From the NCBI GenBank assembly GCA_965276675.1, contig OZ255624.1, forward strand, positions 4,712,001 through 4,776,000: 64,000 bases of DNA. Reading direction: 5' to 3'. The notes beneath the pieces are model-generated. The model had not been told where the DNA came from and did not search any database. It worked only from the letters and a program-made list of their open reading frames with translations. The translations under genes were made by a program, and so were the position numbers. The DNA is from G965276675 sp965276675. GTDB lineage: Bacteria; Acidobacteriota; Terriglobia; Terriglobales; Acidobacteriaceae. Every line of letters begins with the position of its first letter. Position 1 is the first letter of the stretch. Positions 53,621 to 62,633 of this stretch are shown here, one piece after another.

Positions 53621-54436
53621 ATGGGCAAGGTGCTGGTGGTAACGTCCGGTAAGGGCGGAGTCGGCAAGACAACCTCCACCGCAGCACTCGGCGCTGCGCT
53701 CGCGCGCGGCGGCGAGAATGTCGTGGTGATCGACTTCGACGTCGGCTTGCGCAATCTCGACCTGGTGATGGGCGCGGAGCGGCGCGTCGTCTTTGACCTC
53801 ATCAACGTTGTGCAGGGTGACGCCAAGCTGGCCCAGGCATTGATCCGCGACAAGCGGATCGAAACCCTGTCGTTGCTGCCAGCCTCGCAGACCCGTGACA
53901 AGGACGCCCTGACCATCGAGGGCGTCGACAAGGTTGTCGCGGAACTGAAGGAAAAGTTCGACTGGGTGATCTGCGACAGCCCCGCCGGCATTGAGCGCGG
54001 TGCCCTACTGGCGATGCGCAACGCTGACATCGCCGTCGTCGTCACCAACCCCGAAGTTTCCTCGGTCCGTGACTCCGACCGGATCATCGGCATGCTCGAT
54101 TCGAAGACGCTGAAGGCCGAGAAGGGCGAGCGGGTCGACAAGCATCTGCTCGTCACCCGCTACGACGTCGGCCGCGCCACGCGTAATGAAATGCTGAAGG
54201 TGGAAGACGTGCTGGAGATCCTGTCGATCCCGCTGCTCGCGATCATCCCGGAGAGCGAGGAAGTCCTCAAGGCTTCCAACATCGGCTCCCCGGTGACGCT
54301 GAACAATCCTGCCAGCGCACCGTCACGCGCCTATTTCAACGCCGCCCGGCGCCTGAAGGGCGAATCGGTCGACGTGGTCATCCCGATGGAGCGCCCCGGC
54401 CTGATTGGCCGGCTGTTCGGACGGAGAGTTGCATGA
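53621..54436 (+). CDS. minD: septum site-determining ATPase MinD
   Basis: This membrane-binding ParA-family ATPase recruits MinC and oscillates with MinE. It is 271 residues from ATG 53621. The deviant Walker A is G-K-G-G-V-G-K-T-T (10-18), the later motif is C-D-S-P-A-G-I-E, and the amphipathic membrane-targeting helix L-I-G-R-L-F-G-R is at the end. It lies 11 bp after minC and overlaps minE by ATGA. Confidence 0.98.
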   Translation: MGKVLVVTSGKGGVGKTTSTAALGAALARGGENVVVIDFDVGLRNLDLVMGAERRVVFDLINVVQGDAKLAQALIRDKRIETLSLLPASQTRDKDALTIEGVDKVVAELKEKFDWVICDSPAGIERGALLAMRNADIAVVVTNPEVSSVRDSDRIIGMLDSKTLKAEKGERVDKHLLVTRYDVGRATRNEMLKVEDVLEILSIPLLAIIPESEEVLKASNIGSPVTLNNPASAPSRAYFNAARRLKGESVDVVIPMERPGLIGRLFGRRVA

Positions 54437-54726
54437 ACGTGTTTGAGTTGTTCCGCAAGAAGACCACCGCCCCGGTCGCCCGCGACCGGCTGCAGGTGCT
54501 GCTGGCGCATGAGCGCAGCGTCATCGGCAAGTCCGACCTGCTGGCAACCTTGCAGGAGGAGATTCTGGCGGTGATCGCCAAACACATCTCGGTCGACCGC
54601 GATGCTGTGCAGATCAAGATGGACCGGGGTTCGTCGGTCTCAATGCTGGAGATCGACGTCGAGGTGCCCTTGAACGTCAAGATGGTCAAACCGACGAACG
54701 AACCTGGGGTCGCAGCTTCCGCCTGA
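54433..54726 (+). CDS. minE: topological specificity factor MinE
   Basis: This 97-residue protein stimulates MinD ATPase and gives the pole-to-pole pattern. The N-terminal membrane-targeting F-E-L-F-R-K, the anti-MinCD region R-D-R-L-Q-V-L-L-A-H-E-R and the C-terminal dimer domain with I-D-V-E-V-P are typical. A hairpin follows within 50 bp. Confidence 0.95.
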   Translation: MNVFELFRKKTTAPVARDRLQVLLAHERSVIGKSDLLATLQEEILAVIAKHISVDRDAVQIKMDRGSSVSMLEIDVEVPLNVKMVKPTNEPGVAASA

Positions 54727-54772
54727 CTTCGGGCTGTCTGTTCCTGCCGCCACCGCGTTGGCCCGGCATCAG

Positions 54773-54807
54773 AAGCCGTGACCGGGTAGTGAGCCCGATC
54801 ACGGCTT
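54773..54807. terminator. hairpin between minE and the convergent protease gene
   Basis: AAGCCGTGA and TCACGGCTT form a perfect 9-bp stem, with one mismatch and then four more pairs around a seven-base loop. It lies between the minE stop and the convergent protease stop and could serve both directions. No clear T-run is seen. Confidence 0.6.
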
Positions 54808-54844
54808 GCCACTGACGAACCGGTTCTACTGCCCTGGCGACGCC

Positions 54845-56356
54845 TTACCCTTGGTCAGCCTGATCGCCGATGCTGACACCCACGAAGACCGGCTGTCCGT
54901 TGCGGATTACCCGCAGCGCAATCGCATGGTCGGTGCTGGTCAGTGCTGTGCGCATTGCCTGCGCCGCATCGGCCGGTGAGCTCACGGCGTGCGAGCCGAC
55001 GCCAACGATGACGTCGCCCGGCTGCAACCCAGCCGAGTCGGCCGGCGAGCCTGGCTGCACGCTCTGAATGACCGCACCTTTGGTGCCGTCCGGCACATCA
55101 AGCTGATCACGGACATCCGGCGACAGCGGACCCAGCGCCAGCCCGATCTTCGCCTTACGGTCAGCGTTGCCCTGGTTGTCGTTGCTGGCGGTTTGCTCGT
55201 TTGGCAACGTCGCGACCTTCACCGTCACGTCCTTGGTCTGGCCGTCGTGCAGCACGCTCAGATGCGCCTGCTCGCCCGGCTGAATTGTCGCCACATTGAT
55301 TGCAAGCTCCTTGGGGTTGCCGATCTTCTTGCCGTTGACGGCCTGGATCACGTCACCCGGCTCTAGCCCTGCGCCCGCCGCTGGACTGTTCGGCTGCACG
55401 CCCGCCAGCAGCGCCCCGCTGTTCTCCTTCAGGTGCATCGCTTCCGCTGTGCTTGGGGTGATTTGCTGTGCCTCGACGCCGACGTAGCCGCGAACCACCT
55501 TGCCGTCCTTCTCCAACTGGTCCGTCACATTGCGGATCATGTCAGAGGGAATGGCGAAACCGATGCCGACCGAACCACCGGTGGGCGAGAGGATCGCGGT
55601 ATTCATGCCGATAACCTTGCCGTCCTGGGTGAACAGCGGGCCACCAGAGTTGCCCTGGTTGATCGGCGCGTCCACCTGGATGAACTGGTCATATGGTCCG
55701 GCGCCAATGTCGCGGCTGACCGCCGAGACGATGCCGGCCGTCACGGTGCTGCTCAGGCCGAACGGGTTGCCCATCGCCACCACCCACTCACCGGGCTTCA
55801 CGTCACGGGAGTTGCCGAGCTGGATAAACGGCAGCGGATGCGAGGCGGCGACCTTCAGCACCGCGATGTCCGTGCGCGAATCGGCCCCGACAATCTTGGC
55901 CGGCAGCACGTTGCCATCGTCCAGGGTCACGCTCAGGGTGCGTGCGCCTTTGACCACGTGGTTGTTGGTCACGATCAGGCCGTCCGCACTGATGATGAAG
56001 CCGGAGCCGCGCGCCTCAACGGCATGCTCCTGCTGCATGGGTCCGCGCGGCTGCATCTGGTTGAACGGAAACGGCAGTTGCTGCGCCGGACTATCCTGGT
56101 CGTTGTCCTCCAGCGCCGCTGGTGTCGCCTTCAGCTTGTTGGTGATGGAGACCACGGCCGGCTTGACCTGCGTCACCAAGTTGGTGAAGTCCGGCAGGGT
56201 CTGCGGCTGCACCTGGGTGCCTGGCGGGTTAACCGGCTGGACACTGTCTGCCCAGGCATAATGCCCGGCGGCGAGCCCACCGAGGCTCGTTCCGGCGAGC
56301 AGCGTCGCCGCCAGGGCAGTTCGCCGCAGCGTATGGCGTTTCGATGGCATGTTCAT
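54845..56356 (-). CDS. degP: DegP/HtrA-type periplasmic serine protease
   Basis: This 503-residue protease degrades or refolds misfolded envelope proteins. A signal peptide ends near residue 37. The catalytic triad is H133 (N-N-H-V-V), D163 (R-T-D-I-A-V) and S237 (G-N-S-G-G-P). Two PDZ domains follow at about 280-370 and 390-495. AGGAG lies upstream of the ATG at 56356. It converges on minE with a hairpin between; heat-shock control cannot be judged. Confidence 0.95.
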   Translation of the reverse strand: MNMPSKRHTLRRTALAATLLAGTSLGGLAAGHYAWADSVQPVNPPGTQVQPQTLPDFTNLVTQVKPAVVSITNKLKATPAALEDNDQDSPAQQLPFPFNQMQPRGPMQQEHAVEARGSGFIISADGLIVTNNHVVKGARTLSVTLDDGNVLPAKIVGADSRTDIAVLKVAASHPLPFIQLGNSRDVKPGEWVVAMGNPFGLSSTVTAGIVSAVSRDIGAGPYDQFIQVDAPINQGNSGGPLFTQDGKVIGMNTAILSPTGGSVGIGFAIPSDMIRNVTDQLEKDGKVVRGYVGVEAQQITPSTAEAMHLKENSGALLAGVQPNSPAAGAGLEPGDVIQAVNGKKIGNPKELAINVATIQPGEQAHLSVLHDGQTKDVTVKVATLPNEQTASNDNQGNADRKAKIGLALGPLSPDVRDQLDVPDGTKGAVIQSVQPGSPADSAGLQPGDVIVGVGSHAVSSPADAAQAMRTALTSTDHAIALRVIRNGQPVFVGVSIGDQADQG

Positions 56357-56823
56357 TCAGACATCTCCTGTTCTGAAGCAATGGCGAGCCGGAGCAGTCG
56401 TACGGACGGACCGTGACGACAACACCAGCAACGAGGCCAACATGCGCACGCGCACATAACCGTTCCCTGGGCGGAGCAATTAAACTCGTGTCATACAGGC
56501 CACACCGAGAAAATATTTGGCTGTCTATCAGCTTTGTTATCCGTTCCTCTGCCACCGAACCCGGTCTGTGCGTCTGCCGCAACTGCGCTGTGAACGTACG
56601 GAAAGCTCTGAAAGCCGCTCACAGTGAGTGGGAAACTACGCCTAGCCTGTCCACGCGGCTGAGGTCTGGATGCTGATCCCTGTTGCTCGGCCTATTCGAT
56701 GCTTGCAGCAACCAACGGCTCGTCGTATCGAACCGTCGTCAGCCGCGCCTGTCGAATATCGGATCAAAGAATTGCTGTTGCGATCGGGCAGATATCGCCA
56801 CGGCGGCGGACGTCGGTATGGCA
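56357..56823. other. intergenic region upstream of the protease and tRNA genes
   Basis: About 465 bp without a gene I can support; short open frames here lack any domain. It should hold the promoter of the protease and that of tRNA-Thr. Confidence 0.5.
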
Positions 56824-56898
56824 GCCGGGTTAGCACAGTGGTAGTGCAGCGGTTTTGTAAACCGAAGGTCGGGGGTTCAAATCCCTCACCCGGCACCA
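56824..56898 (+). tRNA. tRNA-Thr (TGT)
   Basis: The acceptor arms GCCGGGT (56824-56830) and ACCCGGC (56888-56894) pair perfectly, followed by A and an encoded CCA. The anticodon loop TTTGTAA gives anticodon TGT, reading ACA. The T arm has the GGTTCAAAT core. This is a substrate of the TsaD pathway, reading an ANN codon. It lies just upstream of the MarR gene and is a possible integration site, though no repeat of its 3' end was seen nearby. Confidence 0.95.
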
Positions 56899-56966
56899 GT
56901 CACACCATTGTTTAAATGGATTCTGTCGGCACCGCCGCTCTCCTCATGCTCCTGACACTGGCGGCC

Positions 56967-57455
56967 TTATGCGCCGGCGCTCTCGCCGCCGGCTGCGATC
57001 GCCTTGATCCATTGCATCAACTGCCGCCGTTCGGATTTACGGAGCGAAGCGAGCAGGACATCCTGCACCTGAGCGGCACCCGGAGTCAGCCGGATGACCG
57101 ACTCCCTGCCCTCCCGCGTCAGTCCGACGAGCGAGGACCGACGGTCGCAGCCGTTTTCGGTGCGCGTGATCTGGTCTTCGCGCAGCAGACGGCGGACCAT
57201 CTCAGTCAGCGTGCTCCGATCGACGCTAATGGCCGTTGCAAGCGACGTCAGCGTCATCGGACCGTTCTGGTGCAGGGTCAGCAGCGCGCCGTACTGACGC
57301 GGCGTAATGGCGTTTTGTCCAGTCAGTGTCTCGAAGATCTGGCTGGCGCGCGCATTCAGGACCCGTGCCTGGAACGCGAGGCCGTCGACGAGCCGCAGTA
57401 TCGCGGCAAGCCGCTCGTTCTCGTCCCCATCCACGATGCCACGTGCCTCATTCAT
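56967..57455 (-). CDS. MarR-family transcriptional regulator
   Basis: This 162-residue winged-helix protein has the MarR core: T-P-R-Q-Y-G-A-L-L-T-L, then helix-turn-helix S-L-A-T-A-I-S-V-D-R-S-T-L-T-E-M-V and the D-R-R-S-S-L-V wing. I start at ATG 57455; an upstream extension lacks family sequence. It lies downstream of the acyl-CoA synthetase gene on the same strand (gap about 155 bp) and is the likely regulator of the operon, probably sensing its aromatic substrate. Confidence 0.92.
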   Translation of the reverse strand: MNEARGIVDGDENERLAAILRLVDGLAFQARVLNARASQIFETLTGQNAITPRQYGALLTLHQNGPMTLTSLATAISVDRSTLTEMVRRLLREDQITRTENGCDRRSSLVGLTREGRESVIRLTPGAAQVQDVLLASLRKSERRQLMQWIKAIAAGGESAGA

Positions 57456-57610
57456 GGTTCGATCGTCATCTCGATCGCGGGCGCCGGAACCTCTTGCAAG
57501 ACAGTGCGGTCTCCGTTCCATTTCGTACAAGCAATATTTGAGCAGCCGTTTGCGTAAGCGACAATGCAACGAAAACTTGGAGATACTCGGCTCCCATGTC
57601 GGTCCCCCCC

Positions 57611-59806
57611 TCAGGTCACGATCAGCGCGTCCGCGGCGACCGCACCATCCGGCGTGGCGATCACCGGGTTGACGTCGATCTCGCTCACCGCATCGCGCAG
57701 GTCGTCGGCCAGTTCAGAGACCCGGCAGATCAGCGCCGCGAGGTCGTCGAGGTCTGCCGGGGCCGCGCCGCGATGGCCTGTCAGCAGCGGATAGCCCTTG
57801 AGCGAGGCGAGCATCGCGCGGGCCTCCTTGAGGGACACCGGCGCGAGGCGAACCGCGGTGTCGCCCAAGACTTCCACCAGCACACCACCCAGTCCGACCG
57901 CGATCAACGGGCCAAACTGCTGGTCGCGCTTGACGCCAACAACGATTTCGACGCCACGCGGCATCATGCGCTGCACGCTGAGGCCGTCGAGCTTGGCATC
58001 GGAGCGATGCCGGGCCACCCTCTCCAGAATTGCCGCGGCGGCCTCCCGCACCGCCTCCGCCGATGTAAGCGCGAGACGGATGCCGCCGACCTCCGTCTTA
58101 TGAAGGATGTCGGCCGAGGCGATCTTCAGCGCAACGGGAAAACCAATACGGGCTGCCGCCGCCACTGCCGCGTCCGGGCCGGCCACGATGCTTTCGGCCG
58201 GCACCGCCACGCCATACGCCGCAAGCACCTGCTTTGACGCGCTCTCGCTCAGCGCGCGGCTGCCCGCGTGCCCACGATCGGCGATAATAGCGCGCGCCGT
58301 ATCCGCCGCCGCGGCCGGTGCCAGACGGCGGTGCTGGTCCAGCCGGGCCGGGCGTCCGTGCCAGTCCATCCAGGCGCGGATGGTCGCAAAGCAGCGATTC
58401 GTGGACCGAAACATCGAGACCTTGGAATCGGCGTCGAAGGTCTCGGTTCCCGGTCCCTGCAGCCACTCGTTCATCCAGATCACGGCAATCGGGCGATCAG
58501 TGCGCCGCGCCGCCTCCACCACCATGGGCGCGCGGGCGACGCTGGAACTCGCGTGGCTGAACACCATCGGAATCACCGCGCCCCCCGCAAGACCCGGGTC
58601 GCTGAGAAAGGCATCGAGACAGAAGGCGAAGGTTTCGGCCGTCTTGAGAACTTCGGCCGTGAGATCGGCGGGGTTGGCGATGGAGCCGAACTCCGGAACG
58701 ACCGTTTCCAGCTTCGCCGCCGTCACCGGCGCGAGTGCGGGCAGCGGGACGCGGTGCGCCTCGGCCTTGTCGGCGCAGATGACCGCTGCGCCGCCGGAGG
58801 TCGACAGCACGCCGACGCCGCCGCCGCGATAAGGCCCAGAACGTGCGATAAATGATGCCACCTCAAGCACGAGCTCGAGGTCGTCGACCGCAACCGCGCC
58901 AGCGCGGTCCAACGCCGCGCGGTAGGCTTGCGCCGAACCGACCATGGTTCCCGTATGCGACAGCGCCGCCTGCGAACTCAGCGCGCTGTTGCCAGCCTTG
59001 TAGACGATCAGCGCCTTCCCAAGCTCCCGAGCCCGCGCCGCCGCCAGCAGAAACCGCTTGCCGCTGTTCACGCCCTCGCACAGCACGATGATGGCGCGCA
59101 CGTCGTCGCTTTCGGCCGCATAGGCGATGTAGTCAGCCACATCCACGTCGGCGGAATTGCCGGCGGCGAGATAGTGGGAGAAACCGACACCGCGCTCCAT
59201 CGCCTGCAGGATGGTATAACCCAGCGCGCCGCTCTGCGAGATGATGGCGACTGGACCATGCCGGTGCCCCATCTTGGCGTAGTCCGGCATAAAATTCATC
59301 CCGCTCCGGCTGCGCGTGTTGGCGAGGCCGACGCAGTTCGGCCCGGCCATGCGGACGCCGGCAGACTGCGCGATCTCCACCAGTTCGGCTTGCGCCTGCA
59401 CGCGGTCGGGCTTGCCGGTTTCGCTGAATCCCGATGCGTAGACGATCGCACCGCCAGCCCCGACGGCGCCTGCGTCCTGTAGGATGGCGCGCACGGTTGG
59501 CCTTGCCGTCGCAACCACGATGCAGTCCGGCGGCCGTGGCATGTCTTGCAGGCTCGGGACGCACGGCCGATCCATGACCGTGCGGTACTTGGGATTGATG
59601 CCGTACACCTCACCGGTGAACCCGGCCATGTTGGCCAGCGTCCGCTGCCCGAATGATCCTGGGGTGTCAGAGGCGCCGATGACCGCGACGATGCGCGGGT
59701 TGATCAGTCGCTCCAGGTCACGCGCCGTGTAGAGCGCCCTGGCCCGCTCAGGCGCGCCGGCGCCTTCGGGTGAAGGCGAGGCCGCGCGTTCGGGCAGGTC
59801 CGACAT
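57611..59806 (-). CDS. ADP-forming acyl-CoA (acetyl-CoA) synthetase family protein
   Basis: This 731-residue fusion has the CoA-binding domain (about 25-125, with V-I-G-A-S-D), the CoA-ligase domain with the phosphorylated histidine motif L-S-H-T-G-T-M and a C-terminal ATP-grasp domain (about 500-731, with K-I-A-S and H-K-T-E-V-G-G). It converts acids to CoA thioesters with ATP going to ADP. I start at ATG 59806, 2 nt after the reductase gene stop. In this operon it may activate the acid made by the oxygenase. Confidence 0.9.
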   Translation of the reverse strand: MSDLPERAASPSPEGAGAPERARALYTARDLERLINPRIVAVIGASDTPGSFGQRTLANMAGFTGEVYGINPKYRTVMDRPCVPSLQDMPRPPDCIVVATARPTVRAILQDAGAVGAGGAIVYASGFSETGKPDRVQAQAELVEIAQSAGVRMAGPNCVGLANTRSRSGMNFMPDYAKMGHRHGPVAIISQSGALGYTILQAMERGVGFSHYLAAGNSADVDVADYIAYAAESDDVRAIIVLCEGVNSGKRFLLAAARARELGKALIVYKAGNSALSSQAALSHTGTMVGSAQAYRAALDRAGAVAVDDLELVLEVASFIARSGPYRGGGVGVLSTSGGAAVICADKAEAHRVPLPALAPVTAAKLETVVPEFGSIANPADLTAEVLKTAETFAFCLDAFLSDPGLAGGAVIPMVFSHASSSVARAPMVVEAARRTDRPIAVIWMNEWLQGPGTETFDADSKVSMFRSTNRCFATIRAWMDWHGRPARLDQHRRLAPAAAADTARAIIADRGHAGSRALSESASKQVLAAYGVAVPAESIVAGPDAAVAAAARIGFPVALKIASADILHKTEVGGIRLALTSAEAVREAAAAILERVARHRSDAKLDGLSVQRMMPRGVEIVVGVKRDQQFGPLIAVGLGGVLVEVLGDTAVRLAPVSLKEARAMLASLKGYPLLTGHRGAAPADLDDLAALICRVSELADDLRDAVSEIDVNPVIATPDGAVAADALIVT

Positions 59807-59808
59807 GG

Positions 59809-60741
59809 TCAGATGTCCAGCGTTAAGGTGGGCGTTTTCGATCCGGAGCAGCACGGCATGACCACCGCGTTCGTGGCCTTCTCCGCATCGGTCAGGTAGT
59901 CGTCGCGGTGGTCGGGCACACCCGCCACCACGCGTGTCTCGCACGTACCGCAGATGCCCTCGCTGCAGGAATAGGACACGTTGACGCCAGCGGCGAGCAG
60001 GGCGGCCAGCATCCGCTCCCCCGACGCCACGCGGATGACCTTGCCACTTCGTTCCAGTCGTAGATCGTAGCCGCCCGCGGCGGCCGGCGTCTCGCTGGCG
60101 GCGAAATATTCGACATGCGCGTGCCCGCGCGGACGCGAGGCCGTCAGCGCCTCAAAGGCCCGCAGCATCGGTCCGGGACCGCAGCAATAAAGATGCGCCT
60201 CTGCCGGAGCCGCTTCCACGACTAGGGCGAGTTCCAGTGCGCAACCACCGGGTTCGTGGTCGAAAGCCAGCCGGACTTGTGGGTGCCGCGAAAGCCGGTC
60301 AAGAAACGCCGCTCGGGCGCGTGTCCGGGTGACGTAGTGCAGTTCCCAACCACGTCCAAGCGCTTGCAGCCGCGCGATCATTGAGAGCATCGGCGTAATC
60401 CCGATGCCGCCGGCGATCAGCACGGTGTGTGCCGCTGCTTCATTGAGCGCAAAGTTGTTGCGCGGCGCGGCGATCTCTATCAGGTCGCCGGCGCGCCAAT
60501 GCTCGTGTATGCGTGACGAACCTCCCCGGCTCTCCGGTGCGCGATGCACGGCGATCTCATAGCGGTCGGCTTCGGCTGGGTCATTGAGCAGCGAGTAGCT
60601 GCGAACCAGCCCAGGTGCCAGCGAAACGTCGATATGCGCGCCCGCTGAGAAGTGCGGGAGGTGCTCGCCGGCCACCGGTTCGAGCGTATAGGAGCACACA
60701 TCCTCCCCCTCCCACCGAATCACGCGAAGGCGCGTCTGCAT
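59809..60741 (-). CDS. oxygenase reductase (phthalate-dioxygenase-reductase type)
   Basis: This 310-residue protein has an FMN/FAD-binding barrel (R-S-Y-S-L-L-N-D), an NAD domain (L-I-A-G-G-I-G-I-T-P-M) and a C-terminal plant-type 2Fe-2S domain with C-S-E-G-I-C-G-T-C and a later Cys in M-P-C-C-S-G. It feeds electrons to the Rieske oxygenase next door. The ATG at 60741 overlaps the oxygenase stop by one base (TGATG). Confidence 0.92.
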   Translation of the reverse strand: MQTRLRVIRWEGEDVCSYTLEPVAGEHLPHFSAGAHIDVSLAPGLVRSYSLLNDPAEADRYEIAVHRAPESRGGSSRIHEHWRAGDLIEIAAPRNNFALNEAAAHTVLIAGGIGITPMLSMIARLQALGRGWELHYVTRTRARAAFLDRLSRHPQVRLAFDHEPGGCALELALVVEAAPAEAHLYCCGPGPMLRAFEALTASRPRGHAHVEYFAASETPAAAGGYDLRLERSGKVIRVASGERMLAALLAAGVNVSYSCSEGICGTCETRVVAGVPDHRDDYLTDAEKATNAVVMPCCSGSKTPTLTLDI

Positions 60742-62057
60742 CAGGGCACGTAGCCGAAATCGGCGCCGAGGCGCGCGCGCATGAACTCCGCGCCGGCGAC
60801 GGACCATGACGCGTCGGGGGACAGATGGAGCGAGACAGCACGCACCATGAAGGTGTCTGGCTGGGCGACGCCCTGCGGCCGTATGCCGCGGTCACGATGG
60901 GCAGCGAGCGAGTCGAGAAGCATCCGCCGCGTCATCGCGATACCGGTGTCGCTGACGCACAGATTTTCCCGTGTGCGGTCATAGATCGGCGCCGCCCCCG
61001 ACTGGCATGCGGCGTCTTGTACCCACAGGCCGGGCAGCCCGGAGAACCACGTCGTCTGCTGCGCCTCGTAGCTGAACAGGTAGTCGTCGGCTGGATTGAA
61101 CTTGGTCCAGAACGCGGCATAGGGCGTGTTCGGCGGCTTCGGTGCATAGCAATGGGCGCTCGCGTGCCCCGTCTCCCGGCCGTTGTGGCCTTTCTGCATG
61201 AGCGTGCGGGTCCGTTCGTAGAATGGCTCCGCGGGCGTGTAGGAGAACATCAGACACAGCGTGTGCTCGTCGTCCATCGGCACCCAGGCGTGGCCGCTCA
61301 ACTCCGGGAACCTGGATTGTGGCGGCACGAGGCTCCAGAACGGCATCATGAACTGGTTGACCCGCCAGTACAGCAAGTTGTCGTTGGACTTGCGGCGCGA
61401 CGCGATGCTCATGCCGAACGGCTGCTGGATGCACTCGAAGGTTGGGCGCAGGTCCTTTCCAGCAATCCAGTCATTGATCGCGCCCTTGCTGTCGATCCGG
61501 CCGTGCAGGATGGGCGCGTGCGCCGAGTCGATCTCGCCTTCCACCGCCTGCAGCCAGTTGCACTCCTGGACGCGAAACGACACGTGCACGTTCGTCTCCG
61601 GCACCAGGTTCCACTCGACGTCTGGCAGCGGCGGTGGGTCTTGATCCGGACCCATATAGGCCCAGAGAATACCGTTGCGTTCCTGGCACGGATAAGCTCT
61701 CGCCCGCAAGCGGTCCTTCATGCGGCTCCGCTCCGGCTCAGTCGGCATGTCCAGCACGCGGCCCGTCACGTCGAACTTCCAGCCGTGGTAGACACACCGC
61801 AGGCCGCATTCTTCGTTTCGCGCATACAGAAGTGGCGCGCCCCGATGCGGGCAGGCGTTGGCAACAAGGCCCGGCCGGCCCTCGCTGTCCCGCCAAGCAA
61901 CGAGATCCTCTCCGAGCAGCCGCACCCGCTTGGGCTGCCCGTTCGGGATCAGCCCCGCCGCCGGATAAAACGGGATCCAGAACAGGCGCATGAAGCCGCC
62001 CATCGCCGTACCCTGGCCGACACGGACCAGGAGTTCGTTTTGATCATGCGTCAGCAT
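60741..62057 (-). CDS. Rieske non-heme iron oxygenase
   Basis: This 438-residue oxygenase starts at ATG 62057 behind AAGGAG. The Rieske cluster ligands are C69 and H71 (C-P-H-R-G), and C88 and H91 (C-V-Y-H-G-W). The mononuclear iron is bound by D-S-A-H-x4-H with D177, H180 and H185. It resembles the phthalate/vanillate-demethylase type. The partner reductase and acyl-CoA synthetase lie downstream in the same operon, suggesting demethylation or hydroxylation of an aromatic acid. The substrate is unknown. Confidence 0.93.
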   Translation of the reverse strand: MLTHDQNELLVRVGQGTAMGGFMRLFWIPFYPAAGLIPNGQPKRVRLLGEDLVAWRDSEGRPGLVANACPHRGAPLLYARNEECGLRCVYHGWKFDVTGRVLDMPTEPERSRMKDRLRARAYPCQERNGILWAYMGPDQDPPPLPDVEWNLVPETNVHVSFRVQECNWLQAVEGEIDSAHAPILHGRIDSKGAINDWIAGKDLRPTFECIQQPFGMSIASRRKSNDNLLYWRVNQFMMPFWSLVPPQSRFPELSGHAWVPMDDEHTLCLMFSYTPAEPFYERTRTLMQKGHNGRETGHASAHCYAPKPPNTPYAAFWTKFNPADDYLFSYEAQQTTWFSGLPGLWVQDAACQSGAAPIYDRTRENLCVSDTGIAMTRRMLLDSLAAHRDRGIRPQGVAQPDTFMVRAVSLHLSPDASWSVAGAEFMRARLGADFGYVP

Positions 62058-62421
62058 CAGATTCTCCTTGCGATGCAACGAGCGTGGCGACAGGCACGTC
62101 CAAAAGCGATCGACATGCGTCATACAAATCGTGGCGAAGCAGAACACCTTCCGGATCCACGTGCGGCAAGGGTGGCCGTGGGGATGGCGGAAGCACACCG
62201 CGGCGGAACAGGTCTAGGATGACTTCCAATCGCCTGCGGTCCAGGAGATCGAGGCTTTGCACGATATGAGGCGAACGCGCTGCGCACGACGGCAATTCGG
62301 GATGCGTTGCTTCGCGCAGCCACCCGCCCTGGCCGTCCGCCACGAGTGCCGCCTCGACCAAGTAGGGAACGCGGAGATAGTCACGAAGGGTCATGCCCAT
62401 ACGGCCTGACTCGGTATGCAT
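62044..62421 (-). CDS. small HicB-like fold protein of the oxygenase operon
   Basis: This protein has the pattern strand (P-Y-L-V-E-A-A-L-V), G-G-W-L, H-P-E-L-P-S-C and a following helix E-V-I-L-D-L-F-R-R-G, as in HicB-like partial RNase H folds, then a Pro-rich tail. No HicA gene is adjacent, so a toxin-antitoxin role is not supported. It overlaps the oxygenase start by 14 nt. The start is uncertain: ATG 62421 is used, with TTG 62442 and ATGs 62400 and 62394 as alternatives. Confidence 0.55.
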   Translation of the reverse strand: MHTESGRMGMTLRDYLRVPYLVEAALVADGQGGWLREATHPELPSCAARSPHIVQSLDLLDRRRLEVILDLFRRGVLPPSPRPPLPHVDPEGVLLRHDLYDACRSLLDVPVATLVASQGESDADA

Positions 62422-62633
62422 GTCTCGATCCGGGATGTTCAACTCCCCTCCCCTGGCTTACTACGTAGACGTAGTATCACGGTTGATGGATCTCGGCAAA
62501 ATCCTGGACTAATCGCGTTCCCTGGCGGTCGCGGGTCACAAGACGCGGCGCCCCCGGCCAAAGGCGACAATCCGGTTGACGATCGGCCGGCCTTCGCGCG
62601 ATTCATTGCGATATTGCATGAAGGGTCAGCTCG

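Noticed and set aside
55433..56416. Plus-strand open frame of 327 codons
   Set aside because: It is antisense to the DegP-type protease with its full catalytic triad.
56642..56896. Minus-strand open frame beginning PGEGFEPPTFGLQN
   Set aside because: It is the well-known spurious translation antisense to a tRNA gene; the tRNA-Thr at 56824-56898 explains it.
56916..57557. Plus-strand open frame after the tRNA
   Set aside because: It is antisense to the MarR gene, whose helix-turn-helix is recognisable.
60825..62222. 465-codon plus-strand open frame
   Set aside because: It is antisense to the Rieske oxygenase, which has all metal ligands; long antisense frames are common in G+C-rich DNA.
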